64,000 nucleotides of DNA from Dyadobacter chenhuakuii (lineage in GTDB: Bacteria; Bacteroidota; Bacteroidia; Cytophagales; Spirosomataceae), in NCBI RefSeq assembly GCF_023821985.2, contig NZ_CP098805.1, positions 1,798,001 to 1,862,000 of the forward strand, given 5' to 3'. Shown one piece after another: positions 36,758 to 45,438 of this stretch (position 1 is the first letter of the stretch; each line of letters begins with the position of its first letter). A program made the position numbers and the translations under genes. Under the pieces are notes generated by a model, which did no database searches, was not told the DNA's origin, and saw only the letters and a list, made by a program, of their open reading frames with translations.

Positions 36758-38186
36758 AAGAATATTGACGTGGGTGGGGATCACTTTAGGTGCCCTCGCC
36801 TACACCGCCTGCAACGCCCCTTCTCAGGTCCAGCGATCTCCTAACAAAACATTATCAGCTGCCTACAATGGTCAGGCAGCTGATTCCACAAACAATGTGG
36901 GCAAAATGAAATGGAAGGATTATTTCACCGATCCGCAACTGGCCGCCCTGATTGATACAGCGTTAAACAACAACCAGGAGCTGAACATTACATTGCAGGA
37001 AATCGAGATCTCCCGCAATGAGATCCGCGCCCGGAAAGGGGAATATCTGCCTTTCGTAGGTTTGAGAGGCGGAGCCGGCATTGAGAAAGCAGGCCGTTAC
37101 ACGCAAGTGGGTTCCAGCGAAGCAACTACGGAAATCAAGCCGGGCAGGGAAACGCCCGAGCCATTACCCGACTTTGTTGTGGCCGCCTATGCGCGCTGGG
37201 AAGTGGATATCTGGCACAAACTGCGCAATGCAAAAAAGGCTGCTGTGAACCGTTATCTGTCTTCGGTGGAAGGTAAAAACTTCATGATGACCAACATTGT
37301 CTCTGAAATCGCTAACTCCTATTACGAGCTTCTGGCACTGGACACGCAGCTGAACATTGTCACGCAGAACATTGAGATTCAAACCAATGCATTGCGGATT
37401 GTGAAGATGCAGAAAGAAGCAACGCGGGTTACCGAGCTGGCTGTGCGGAGGTTTGAAGCACAAGTTTTAAACACGCAGAACCGTCAGTATGCAATCCGTC
37501 AGCGCATTGTTGAAACAGAAAACCGGATCAATTTTCTTTTAGGACGATATCCGCAGCCTGTTTTGAGAAATGCACAGAATTTTGAGAATAGCCTGCCAGC
37601 TGTCATCCATGCCGGAATCCCTTCCCAGTTGATGGAAAACCGTCCCGATGTCAGACAAGCGGAACAGGATTTGGAAGCTTCAAAACTGGATGTATTGGTC
37701 GCGAGGGCGAATTTTTATCCTTCTTTGGGATTAAATGCAGCGGTAGGTTTACAGGCATTCAATCCGATTTATCTGGGTAATGTTCCCAAATCACTGATGT
37801 CGACATTGGTAGCGGATCTGGCTGGCCCGCTGATCAATAAAAACGCGATTCAGGCCACGTATAAAAGCGCCAACGCACGTCAGATTCAGGCGATTTACAA
37901 TTACGAGCGCACGGTTTTGAATGCTTATATTGAAGTGGTGAATCAGCTTTCCAACATCAGCAATCTGGAACAAAGCTACGCAACCAAATCCCAGGAAGTA
38001 GCTGCTTTAACCGAGTCAACGAACATTGCAAACCGCCTCTTCACTTCCGCGAGAGCGGATTATGTGGAAGTGTTATTAACCCAACGCGAGGCATTGGAAT
38101 CCAGGTTTGATCTTATCGAAACGAAGATGCAGCAGATCAATGCGACAGTGAATATTTACCGGGCGCTTGGTGGGGGGTGGAATTGA
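36744..38186 (+). CDS. outer-membrane efflux channel, TolC/NodT family lipoprotein
   Basis: A 480-residue outer-membrane factor completing the tripartite pump. The signal peptide ends in a lipobox (LAYTAC), so it is a lipoprotein like OprM. Two outer-membrane efflux repeats are present: the first with LIDTALNNNQELNITLQEIE and ARWEVDIWHKLRNAKKAA, the second with ENRPDVRQAEQDLEASKLDV and ARANFYPSLGL. The ATG at 36744 overlaps the pump gene by 14 bases, implying translational coupling; a frame extending 13 codons upstream inside the pump gene is rejected because the signal peptide begins here. A terminator-like palindrome and the long repeat array follow. Confidence 0.93.
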   Translation: MMSNKRILTWVGITLGALAYTACNAPSQVQRSPNKTLSAAYNGQAADSTNNVGKMKWKDYFTDPQLAALIDTALNNNQELNITLQEIEISRNEIRARKGEYLPFVGLRGGAGIEKAGRYTQVGSSEATTEIKPGRETPEPLPDFVVAAYARWEVDIWHKLRNAKKAAVNRYLSSVEGKNFMMTNIVSEIANSYYELLALDTQLNIVTQNIEIQTNALRIVKMQKEATRVTELAVRRFEAQVLNTQNRQYAIRQRIVETENRINFLLGRYPQPVLRNAQNFENSLPAVIHAGIPSQLMENRPDVRQAEQDLEASKLDVLVARANFYPSLGLNAAVGLQAFNPIYLGNVPKSLMSTLVADLAGPLINKNAIQATYKSANARQIQAIYNYERTVLNAYIEVVNQLSNISNLEQSYATKSQEVAALTESTNIANRLFTSARADYVEVLLTQREALESRFDLIETKMQQINATVNIYRALGGGWN

Positions 38187-38202
38187 TTTAATGCTTATCA
38201 GA

Positions 38203-38980
38203 TACCGGCGGATTAAATCCGCCGGTAAAAATAGATCGGGCCTCTGGCCCTTTTTTTTGTCCTGAAAGAGCCAGAGGCTCGACCTATATCCTACCTGTGG
38301 GTTGAAACCCACAGCAAGAAACCCACCGGGCCGATGGCCCTTTTTTCTCTGCCCAACAAGAGCCAAAGGCTCGAACCATATCCTAACTGCGGGTTTAAAC
38401 CCGCAGCAAGAAACCCGCCGGGCCGATGGCCCTTTTCTCTGCACAACAAGAGCCAGAGGCTCGAACCATATCCTAACTGCGGGTTTAAACCCGCAGCAAA
38501 AAACCCGCCAGTCCAATGCCCCTTCCTCTGCCCAAACAAGAGCCAGAGGCTCGAACCATATCCTAACTGCGGGTTTAAACCCGCAGCAAGAAATCCGCCG
38601 GGCCGATGGCCCTTTATCTCTGCCCAACAAGAGCCACAGGCTCGAACCATATCCTAACTGCGGGTTTAAACCCGCAGCAAGAAACCCGCCGGGCCGATGG
38701 CCCTTTTCTCTGCCCAACAAGAGCCAGAGGCTCGAACCATATCCTAACTGCGGGTTTAAACCCACACCAAGAAACCCGCCGGGCCGATGGCCCTTTATCT
38801 CTGCCCAACAAGAGCCAGAGGCTCGAACCATATCCTAACTGCGGGTTTCAACCCGCAGCAAAAAACCCGCCAGTCCAATGCCCTTCCTCTGTCCAAACAA
38901 GAGCCAGAGGCTCGAACCATATCCTAACTGCGGGTTTCAACCCGCAGCAAAAAACCCGCCAGTCCAGTGCCCCTTTTCCC
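38203..38980. repeat. array of eight to nine ~90-bp units, each with three palindromes
   Basis: Eight units start (at AAGAGCC) near 38266, 38358, 38448, 38538, 38629, 38719, 38810 and 38899, spacing 89-92 bp. Each unit has three inverted-repeat elements in order: GAGCCagaGGCTC, CTGCGGGTTTAAACCCGCAG and GGGCCgatGGCCC followed by T bases. Units 1, 2, 4, 5 and 6 carry the intact third palindrome; units 3, 7 and 8 carry a broken version (GCCAGTCCAATGCCC). A diverged unit before them (38203-38258) keeps the second and third hairpins with different sequence. Open frames of over 100 codons on both strands across the array are artefacts of the repeat length. The array fills the 804-bp gap between convergent operons. 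Confidence 0.9.
38238..38258 (+). terminator. rho-independent terminator of the efflux operon
   Basis: GGGCCTCTGGCCC (38238-38250) is followed by eight T bases (38251-38258), about 50 bases after the efflux-channel stop codon. A second hairpin, TACCGGCGGAT-taa-ATCCGCCGGTA (38203-38227), stands just before it. Confidence 0.7.
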
Positions 38981-38990
38981 TCCTAAACCC

Positions 38991-39713
38991 CTACTTCTCC
39001 ACCCCTACCAACAAAGTAGCGCAGCGCCAGATTGCTTTATAGGGCTTGCCGAAATGGTCTCCTTCGGTTTTTTCTGTGGTTGATGCTTCCAATTTGTAAA
39101 TGCCGGGCCAGACTGGGGTGAATTCTGCGACACCATTGGCGCCTGAGTTTACATTGCGGTTCCAGCCGCTGGGTGAGGAAACGCTTACATGTAATTTTTC
39201 AGCGGGTTTTCCTTTCAAAATCGTGGTCAGCTGGGCCGGCTGATTTACTTTGAATGTTTTTGCGGCATCCGTGAAAACGCTGATTTCGTTGCCGTTTGCA
39301 GCCGCTTCGTTGCCTGCCAGCGACTTTCCTACTTTCACAATAGCACCGGCATTGAACTGGTAAACGGTCGATCCGCCCAGGTCCTTGGCTGCTTTGCTGA
39401 TGGATAAGGTGTAAACGCCGTCTTTTTCCGGCGTAAATTCTGACATAAAGTGATCTTCACCGGCTGTGACAGGAAGTTTCACTTTTTGCTTGTCTGGAGT
39501 AGTGAGCCATAGTTCGAATTCCTTTACATCGGAATACCAGTCAGCGAGCTTTTCGGGCTTGTCGTCCGGCTCGGCGTAAACGATTTTTACACTTTGCTTT
39601 TGTCCTGCTTTACCCGTTGTGCTTGTTTCGATCCAGAGTGCGTGCGCAAACAAGTTGGCAGCACTGCAAAGCATGAGCGCCGCGAAGAATATGACTTTTT
39701 TTAACATGATCAT
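38991..39713 (-). CDS. DUF4198 domain protein, secreted
   Basis: A 240-residue periplasmic protein with a signal peptide ending LFAHA. The mature N-terminus begins with HALWIE, whose histidine is typical of DUF4198 and NikK-like proteins that associate with nickel, cobalt or other metal uptake. Two beta-rich domains follow, including YADWYSD-type and YKLEASTTEK-type blocks. It is the last gene of the receptor/DUF4374/PepSY operon, 28 bp after the PepSY gene. A role in binding or delivering the imported metal in the periplasm is inferred. Confidence 0.78.
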   Translation of the reverse strand: MIMLKKVIFFAALMLCSAANLFAHALWIETSTTGKAGQKQSVKIVYAEPDDKPEKLADWYSDVKEFELWLTTPDKQKVKLPVTAGEDHFMSEFTPEKDGVYTLSISKAAKDLGGSTVYQFNAGAIVKVGKSLAGNEAAANGNEISVFTDAAKTFKVNQPAQLTTILKGKPAEKLHVSVSSPSGWNRNVNSGANGVAEFTPVWPGIYKLEASTTEKTEGDHFGKPYKAIWRCATLLVGVEK

Positions 39714-39740
39714 TGATTTTGAAATAGATAAATAAATGGG

Positions 39741-41003
39741 TCAGGAAACCTTGTCAGCGGGCTTTTGGATCCTGGGCTTGAATGTTCTTTTTTCCGAAAT
39801 CACTTCGGTTACCAATGTGCTTTCGGCCATTTTGAGGTTTTTGGCTTTGGTTTTTTTGCCCTTTTTGCTGCCAAATCCTTTACGGTTCCACCAAACTATA
39901 AACCCTGTTACCGGCAAGGATGCGCCGATGAGCGAAGCCAGGAATGCAAGCACTTTGCCTGGAAAACCAAGGATGCTTCCTACGTGAATGTCGTAATTCA
40001 TACGCCGTAGTTTCGCCCCGAAAGCAGCCTCCTCAAATGGCTTTCCATATATCGCATTCGGGGGCAATTGTTTGGCCGTGTGCTGGTCAAATGTGTAGCT
40101 GAGCGCGTTGTAAAACTGGCCTGAGCTCGGATAAACGGTTACAAATATCGCAGATGACGCTTTTGCGGTGTCCGGAAAGCTGTAATAAAAGCCGTTCGAT
40201 TCCGGATGTCTGGCGATTGTGGTTTGCCAGGCTTTATCTATCGCCTGCTCTGGCGTAAAGAATTTGTGCGCATTCGTTGAATCGGATTTTGTGCGGTCGC
40301 GGCCTTCAAGCGCCTGTCCGCCGGACGTAACCCAGTAAAGCCCTTTGCTATACCATTCAATGCCATAAACCATTCCGGTAAGCGCAATGGCCAGCAGGAA
40401 AAGGAGTGAATAAAATCCCAGCACATTGTGCAGATCCAGGTTGATGCGCTTCCAGGTGCCGTTCCATTTGATCTTGAAACTCTTGTCGGTCGTGCTTTTG
40501 GTCCATTTTTTGGGATACCACCAAATGAGGCCCGTAATCAGCAAAATGACAAAAACCAATGTGCCGTAATTCACAACCGGGCGGCCGATCTCAAAAGGAA
40601 GCCATAAAAAACGGTGACCATTCAGCACCCAGCGGAAGAAATCGGCCTCCCCTTTTTTGTGCACCTGCTCACTGATCACTTTTCCTGTGTAGGGATCCAC
40701 GCGCAAGGTTACATTAGGTCCGCGACGCTCGCCCAGTCCCAGGTAAATCGCCCGGCCCTGCTGATAAGTGGCATAACTCATTTTCAAACCAGGGTATTTC
40801 TCTGCCCCGATCTTCATCAGCTGCGAAGGCATGAGCACGGCCTTATCCAGCTTTTCGATCCGGGTTTCAGGCTCTAGCAAGCCTGTGATCTCGTCGTTGA
40901 AAACCCACACGCAGCCGGTTATACAAACAATGAAAACAATGATCCCCGAGATTAAGCCGAGCCAGAGATGCAGCCAGTTGTTGATTTTTTTGAAGGTAGA
41001 CAT
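39741..41003 (-). CDS. PepSY-associated TM protein (PiuB/iron-reductase type)
   Basis: A 420-residue inner-membrane protein with four main hydrophobic segments: about 12-37 (WLHLWLGLISGIIVFIVCIT), about 145-165, about 200-222 and about 362-385. PepSY regions lie in the periplasmic loops (for example ITGLLEPETRIEKLDKAV and TLRVDPYTGKVISEQV). Histidines in the helices (HLW, NGHRFLW, LDLHNVLGF, YDIHVGS) are placed to bind heme, as in siderophore-reductase-type PepSY proteins. In this operon it probably reduces ferric siderophore in the periplasm. It is 46 bp downstream of the DUF4374 gene. Confidence 0.87.
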   Translation of the reverse strand: MSTFKKINNWLHLWLGLISGIIVFIVCITGCVWVFNDEITGLLEPETRIEKLDKAVLMPSQLMKIGAEKYPGLKMSYATYQQGRAIYLGLGERRGPNVTLRVDPYTGKVISEQVHKKGEADFFRWVLNGHRFLWLPFEIGRPVVNYGTLVFVILLITGLIWWYPKKWTKSTTDKSFKIKWNGTWKRINLDLHNVLGFYSLLFLLAIALTGMVYGIEWYSKGLYWVTSGGQALEGRDRTKSDSTNAHKFFTPEQAIDKAWQTTIARHPESNGFYYSFPDTAKASSAIFVTVYPSSGQFYNALSYTFDQHTAKQLPPNAIYGKPFEEAAFGAKLRRMNYDIHVGSILGFPGKVLAFLASLIGASLPVTGFIVWWNRKGFGSKKGKKTKAKNLKMAESTLVTEVISEKRTFKPRIQKPADKVS

Positions 41004-41049
41004 GAAAAGCCCTGGTTTGAATGTGATAGGATTGTGGGTTGCCGAGCGG

Positions 41050-42297
41050 CTATTCGTAGTTCAGCACATTGATCGCCGTGATCACGCCGCCTTCTACTTT
41101 CAGGCCGCGCGTGCCTTTCGCTGCCACTGCGTCAACTTCATATACATAGCTCGCGCCGTCCGTTTGCGTGATGCCGATGTAACCAGCCTTTCCGTCTTTC
41201 GGTGTATAATTGGTTGTGGTAACGTTGGCAATGTTGGCCGCGTCGGGCATGCCTTCGATCCACTTGAATGTTTGGTCGTAAACATTCACCGCTGCAAAGC
41301 GTTTTCCAATGGCATACGCGCCTTTTTCAGCCGGGCTTGTCATGGTTAGAATGAAATTTCCTTTGCCTACATAAAGCTGCGAGCTAATATTGTAACCACC
41401 TGCTGCCTGCTCAACATTGAATAAATAACTCTTGTCAAACTCAGTTGTTCCGGCCTTGATACGCACGATCGCAGAAGGTTTTGTGGAAGTGATCTTGCCA
41501 TTGTTTGTCCCAACGGAGGCCGAATAAGCATACACATCGCCCTGCTCATCCACAGCCAGTCCGTTGTTGAAGTAGCGGCCGATAAAACCGATGCGGTTGT
41601 CTTTGATCACTTTTTCAACGGTCAGTGCAGGATAGGAAAGCACCGCGATCCAGGCGCTGTCCGGATAAGCCGTCCCGAAAGCGTCCGGTGCAACGCCTTT
41701 GATGCTCATATAGGGCGCATAAACCTTGTCGCCCACTTGCGTAGCCCACGTAAAATGTGCGCGTTCGCCATTACCAGCCAGTTTTACAATATTAACCTGC
41801 GCCTCGCCTACGATTTTGGACTGTGCTGCATCAATGCGGTAAAAAGAAGCGCTTTCATTGCCTGAACGCGGCACTTTAATGGTCAGCACGTCATCGGCAA
41901 CCGGTGCAAAAACCTGAACAGTCTCAGCCTGAAAATCAGAAACTTTGTTAAGTTCTCCCTTGCCGTCAAGGTTGTAAGTGGTCACTGCGCCGGGGTTTCC
42001 CTGTCCGTAAAGCAGACTGAAAAATCGGTTTTTGTGCGTGACATAATAGCGGTAAGTGCCGTCCTGTTCTTTGCCATTTCCAACTGTGGAGACAGTGCCC
42101 GAAGTCAGGCTTTCGGCTGTCAGCAGATAGTCGGCGATGCCCGTCGACCCCACTGGAAGTGCCGAGATCACGTATTTGGTTTTGCCTCCTTCACCACCGC
42201 CTGGTGTAGGATTAACATTGTTGTCGTCGCTGGTGCAGGCTGCCAGGAATATGCCGAGGCCAAGGCCCAGCGTAATGCTTTTGATTGCGCTTTTCAT
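41050..42297 (-). CDS. DUF4374 lipoprotein
   Basis: A 415-residue lipoprotein (lipobox LAAC, Cys near 21) with a repetitive beta-strand pattern that suggests a propeller. Glycine-rich linker residues (PTPGGGEGGK) follow the signal peptide. DUF4374 proteins are regular companions of TonB receptors and PepSY proteins in Bacteroidota iron-uptake operons and may bind the ferric siderophore at the surface or in the periplasm. It lies between the receptor gene (35 bp upstream) and the PepSY gene. Confidence 0.85.
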   Translation of the reverse strand: MKSAIKSITLGLGLGIFLAACTSDDNNVNPTPGGGEGGKTKYVISALPVGSTGIADYLLTAESLTSGTVSTVGNGKEQDGTYRYYVTHKNRFFSLLYGQGNPGAVTTYNLDGKGELNKVSDFQAETVQVFAPVADDVLTIKVPRSGNESASFYRIDAAQSKIVGEAQVNIVKLAGNGERAHFTWATQVGDKVYAPYMSIKGVAPDAFGTAYPDSAWIAVLSYPALTVEKVIKDNRIGFIGRYFNNGLAVDEQGDVYAYSASVGTNNGKITSTKPSAIVRIKAGTTEFDKSYLFNVEQAAGGYNISSQLYVGKGNFILTMTSPAEKGAYAIGKRFAAVNVYDQTFKWIEGMPDAANIANVTTTNYTPKDGKAGYIGITQTDGASYVYEVDAVAAKGTRGLKVEGGVITAINVLNYE

Positions 42298-42332
42298 TTT
42301 TTGGATTAGAATAAAATATATGTAGTAGAAAA

Positions 42333-44702
42333 TTATTTACTGATAAAATACCTGAGCTTCGCATAGAAGCCGCGACTCGGTTTTTGCAAGCTGAAATTGT
42401 CGTAAAGCCTGGCATCGAGCAGGTTTTTGCATTCCAGTGAAACATTGTATTTCCCGTTTGCCATGGCATATACAATGTTCACATCGTGGCTCAGCTGGCG
42501 AGGAATGTCGAGTTTGTCACTGCCCAGGCTCGGCCAGTAGAGATAGTAAGCATGCACGTAAAGCAGGTTGTAACCAAAAGTCAATGTGTTCCCTTTTGCA
42601 CCAAAATCTTTGAGAAAAACAGAAGCATCCGCATTGCCGAAAAGGAACGGCATATTGGGAATCCGGTCGCGGTAAAGCGGACTTTCGGTGGTGTAGCCAT
42701 CTTCAAAACGCGTGTTGTTCCGCAGGTCCTGGTAAGTGAGGTTCACGCCTGCCGTGAAAAGTTGCTTGAACGAATAACGCACTTCGCCATCGACGCCAAA
42801 GTTGGTCACATCGGCCAGGTTGTCCATCACCTGCTTGGTCTGGTTGGCATTCAGTTTGGGGCGGATAAAGCCTTGTGCGTTGCGGTAAAGCACATTTGCA
42901 TCCACATTCACGCGGTGAATTTTGTTGAACTGCGTCTGGTAACTGAAACCCAGGTTATAGTTGTCGCTGCTTTCCGGATCGAGGTCAATGTTGCCTTCCA
43001 GGTTGAGTAAATCACCGTAAAGCTCATCGGTTTCGGGGAGGCGATAGCTTTTTTCATACGAACCTTTCAACTGCAAATTTTTCAGTAAAAAGAATGTCGA
43101 CGCGATGCCGTAGCCAAACTTATCAAAACGGTTTTTCTGGATTTTATACGCCACGTCACCATATACACCGGTAGGATTATACGTAACCGAGAATTTGTTG
43201 AATTGTGAAAACTGTTTGAAGAAAAGTGATGTGTTCCAGCGCTCACTGTAATCGAACTTGTAGCCTAGCCCCAGCACATTCTTGGTGTTAAAGCGAGGCT
43301 GCTCGTAACGGTCGGCATCCGGGTAAAGTTCGTCGCGGCCCTTCCTGTTAAAAGTGTTATAAACGTTGTTGATCGTGATGGAATGCTTGTCACTGAGCTG
43401 GTAAGTGGCATTTGCGGTGACCAGACCATTGTTGTTGCGGAATTTGTAAAGGGAACGCTCGCGCTCGCTGCCCAGTCCTTCGTATTGTTTGAATTGCTGA
43501 AACCAGTTATACCGCCGGTAAACCGTATCCACATTCTGTTCCTGCCCCAGGTTATAATTAGCGGAAAGACTTACATTCAACCCCTTAACAAAAAGATCCT
43601 TTTTTTGATATTTCAAACTCGGCATAACAATGTTGCCCTTGCGGTGCCAGGCGCCGAAGACACTCACCATGCGCGCGCCGGTCTGAATTTCAGCACGGTT
43701 CTGGCCCAGCGTTATGCCGAAAAGCAGTTTATCTGCAAATTTTTTGCCGACCACACCCACATTTGCGATGATTGTTTCATTATGGTAATTATCATGAAAA
43801 CGGCGCAAACGCTGGTTCTTGAAGTATTCGCCCGTGTTCACATCAGCCACATCTACATTGATCCAGTAATTGTTGTCCGAATAATTCTGGAAAGCATTCA
43901 GCTGAAATGTAAAACCCGATTTCCCCGTAAAACCCGCATTAATGCCCGTGCGGTGCGTGTTGAATGATCCATAGGAATAAGATGCATCGAGATAAGTGTT
44001 CTGCCGCGAGCCCGTCACAATGTTCACCGCACCGCCGAGTGCATCCGAGCCCAGCCAGATCGGCACCACGCCTTTATAAACCTCCACCCTTTCGGCTAGG
44101 TTAATGGGAATGTTGTTGAGCTGGAATGATGAGCCGAAATTATCCATAGGAACGCCGTCCAGAAAAAATTTCACCTGACGGCCTGTGAAACCATTGAGCG
44201 AAAAATTCATATTTGACCCTACCCCACCACTTTCCCGAACGCGGACGCCCGAAACACGGTCGAGCGCATGGGATAGGTCGAGCGTTGAGTTTTGGAGTTT
44301 TTTGGCATCAATGGCTGTAACATTGTAGGCCTGCCTGTTAACCTCCTTTGCCTCCGAACGGCCGATCACCGAAACCGATTCAAGTTCCTGGGAAATGGCT
44401 TTGAGGCGGAAGTTTGCCTGCGCATTTTCTCCGTCTTTCAGGTTCATTTGTTTGGTTTCAGGCTCAAAACCAAGGAAAGAAATCACGAGTGTGCATGGCC
44501 CGGCGGGTAAATTTTCCAATGCATATCTCGCTTTCGCATCTGAAAATGTTCCCTTGGTTACACCGGAAATGGTGATGGATGCGCCGGGCAGCAGCTCGCC
44601 GTCATCCGACCGGACCGTCCCTCTAAGACTGGCCGTTTGCGCAAAAGATGCGCAGGAACAGGCGCATAATATGCCTGTCAACAAGATTTTTATAACTTGC
44701 AT
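42333..44702 (-). CDS. TonB-dependent receptor, siderophore/iron type
   Basis: A 789-residue outer-membrane transporter. It has a signal peptide (to about 22, SFAQ), a carboxypeptidase-regulatory-like domain (about 25-105), a TonB-box-like stretch (ESVSVIGRS), a plug (about 120-230, with HALDRVSGVRVRESGG, FLDGVPMDNFG, VEVYKGVVPIWLGSDALGGA and VNIVTG) and a 22-strand barrel ending in LRYFISK. It leads an operon with DUF4374, PepSY and DUF4198 genes, which points to ferric siderophore uptake or uptake of another metal chelate. The 5' leader contains two strong hairpins (44733-44778). Confidence 0.93.
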   Translation of the reverse strand: MQVIKILLTGILCACSCASFAQTASLRGTVRSDDGELLPGASITISGVTKGTFSDAKARYALENLPAGPCTLVISFLGFEPETKQMNLKDGENAQANFRLKAISQELESVSVIGRSEAKEVNRQAYNVTAIDAKKLQNSTLDLSHALDRVSGVRVRESGGVGSNMNFSLNGFTGRQVKFFLDGVPMDNFGSSFQLNNIPINLAERVEVYKGVVPIWLGSDALGGAVNIVTGSRQNTYLDASYSYGSFNTHRTGINAGFTGKSGFTFQLNAFQNYSDNNYWINVDVADVNTGEYFKNQRLRRFHDNYHNETIIANVGVVGKKFADKLLFGITLGQNRAEIQTGARMVSVFGAWHRKGNIVMPSLKYQKKDLFVKGLNVSLSANYNLGQEQNVDTVYRRYNWFQQFKQYEGLGSERERSLYKFRNNNGLVTANATYQLSDKHSITINNVYNTFNRKGRDELYPDADRYEQPRFNTKNVLGLGYKFDYSERWNTSLFFKQFSQFNKFSVTYNPTGVYGDVAYKIQKNRFDKFGYGIASTFFLLKNLQLKGSYEKSYRLPETDELYGDLLNLEGNIDLDPESSDNYNLGFSYQTQFNKIHRVNVDANVLYRNAQGFIRPKLNANQTKQVMDNLADVTNFGVDGEVRYSFKQLFTAGVNLTYQDLRNNTRFEDGYTTESPLYRDRIPNMPFLFGNADASVFLKDFGAKGNTLTFGYNLLYVHAYYLYWPSLGSDKLDIPRQLSHDVNIVYAMANGKYNVSLECKNLLDARLYDNFSLQKPSRGFYAKLRYFISK

Positions 44703-44732
44703 TACTTTTAATTTTTGACGACTTTAAAAGTG

Positions 44733-44785
44733 AACATGCTTCGGCATGTTTTGGCCGTACGGTTGGCGCCGTACGGCCTTTTTTT
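44733..44785 (+). terminator. two hairpins with a T-run in the leader of the iron receptor
   Basis: AACATGC-ttcg-GCATGTT (44733-44750) carries a C(UUCG)G tetraloop. GGCCGTACGG (44753-44762) pairs with CCGTACGGCC (44769-44778), followed by seven T bases (44779-44785). On the plus strand this is a textbook terminator, yet no plus-strand gene precedes it. On the minus strand it lies in the leader of the receptor gene. Confidence 0.6.
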
Positions 44786-44830
44786 GTGGTTACTCGGCTA
44801 GGTTATGGGAAATGTATATGCATATGGCTA

Positions 44831-44846
44831 TTTAGACTAATTATAA
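44831..44846. promoter_or_regulatory. possible metal-regulator half-site upstream of the receptor operon
   Basis: TTTAGACTAATTATAA partly matches the palindrome TTTAGATTGATCTAAA found upstream of the antiporter at 53283. It lies about 130-145 bp before the receptor start. The symmetry is imperfect, so this is only a candidate. Confidence 0.25.
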
Positions 44847-44917
44847 TTTATGCCTCAAAAGTAACCGTGAATTGCATAAAAGCAATCATTCAGACAAAAT
44901 ATTTTTGCATCATTGCC

Positions 44918-45274
44918 TTACTCAGACCAAACCGCCAGCTCGTTATCGTCCGGATCTGTGAACTGAAAACGCTTTCCGCCAGGGAATTCGAAGATATCAT
45001 GGGTGAGGACACCGCCCGCTTTCAGCACCTTCTTTTTCGTGGATTCGATATCATCTGAATAAAGAATCACCAGGATGCTTCCCCGGACCGGCGTGCCGAT
45101 GGTGAAGCCGCCATCCACATAATCTCCCGAAAAAGCCGTGTATTCCGGACCATAGTCAGTGAATGTCCAGTCAAAACTCTCGGAGTAGAACTGTTTCACC
45201 TTTTCCAGATCCTTTGAAAGGAATTCAATGTACTGAATTTGCTCATGCCGCTCGCGGCTTTGTGTTTGTCCCAT
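44918..45274 (-). CDS. VOC family (glyoxalase-like) protein
   Basis: A 118-residue cytosolic protein of the vicinal oxygen chelate superfamily. Two beta-alpha-beta-beta-beta units are visible, with QYIEFLSKDLEKVKQFYSES at the start and GKRFQFTDPDDNELAVW at the end, the latter containing the usual glutamate position. Metal ligands are incomplete (the first histidine position is a glutamine), so binding rather than catalysis is possible. It lies divergently from the second SusC gene and does not overlap the receptor operon. Confidence 0.85.
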   Translation of the reverse strand: MGQTQSRERHEQIQYIEFLSKDLEKVKQFYSESFDWTFTDYGPEYTAFSGDYVDGGFTIGTPVRGSILVILYSDDIESTKKKVLKAGGVLTHDIFEFPGGKRFQFTDPDDNELAVWSE

Positions 45275-45369
45275 TGTTCTATTTTAATTTATAATGTGAT
45301 TTTATGGTAAAAGGCGGAACAGTCACTTATTTTTGTCTATTAAACTTATAGATTAAATATTCTGTCCAT

Positions 45370-45377
45370 TACATTTG
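45370..45377 (+). promoter_or_regulatory. candidate -7 element upstream of the second SusC gene
   Basis: TACATTTG is a perfect TAnnTTTG match 62 bases before the ATG. No TTTG lies 19 bases upstream of it, so the promoter is only half supported. Confidence 0.35.
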
Positions 45378-45438
45378 CCCTTGTAAAAATAGAATTTTAC
45401 AACCACCAACATCCTTTTCATTAAATCCACTGTTTAAA

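Noticed and set aside
38076..38838. Long open frames on both strands (251 codons minus, 178 codons plus)
   Set aside because: They are produced by a 90-bp repeat whose length is near a multiple of three. The predicted proteins are only repeat translations, run on both strands and in several frames, and one starts inside the efflux-channel gene.
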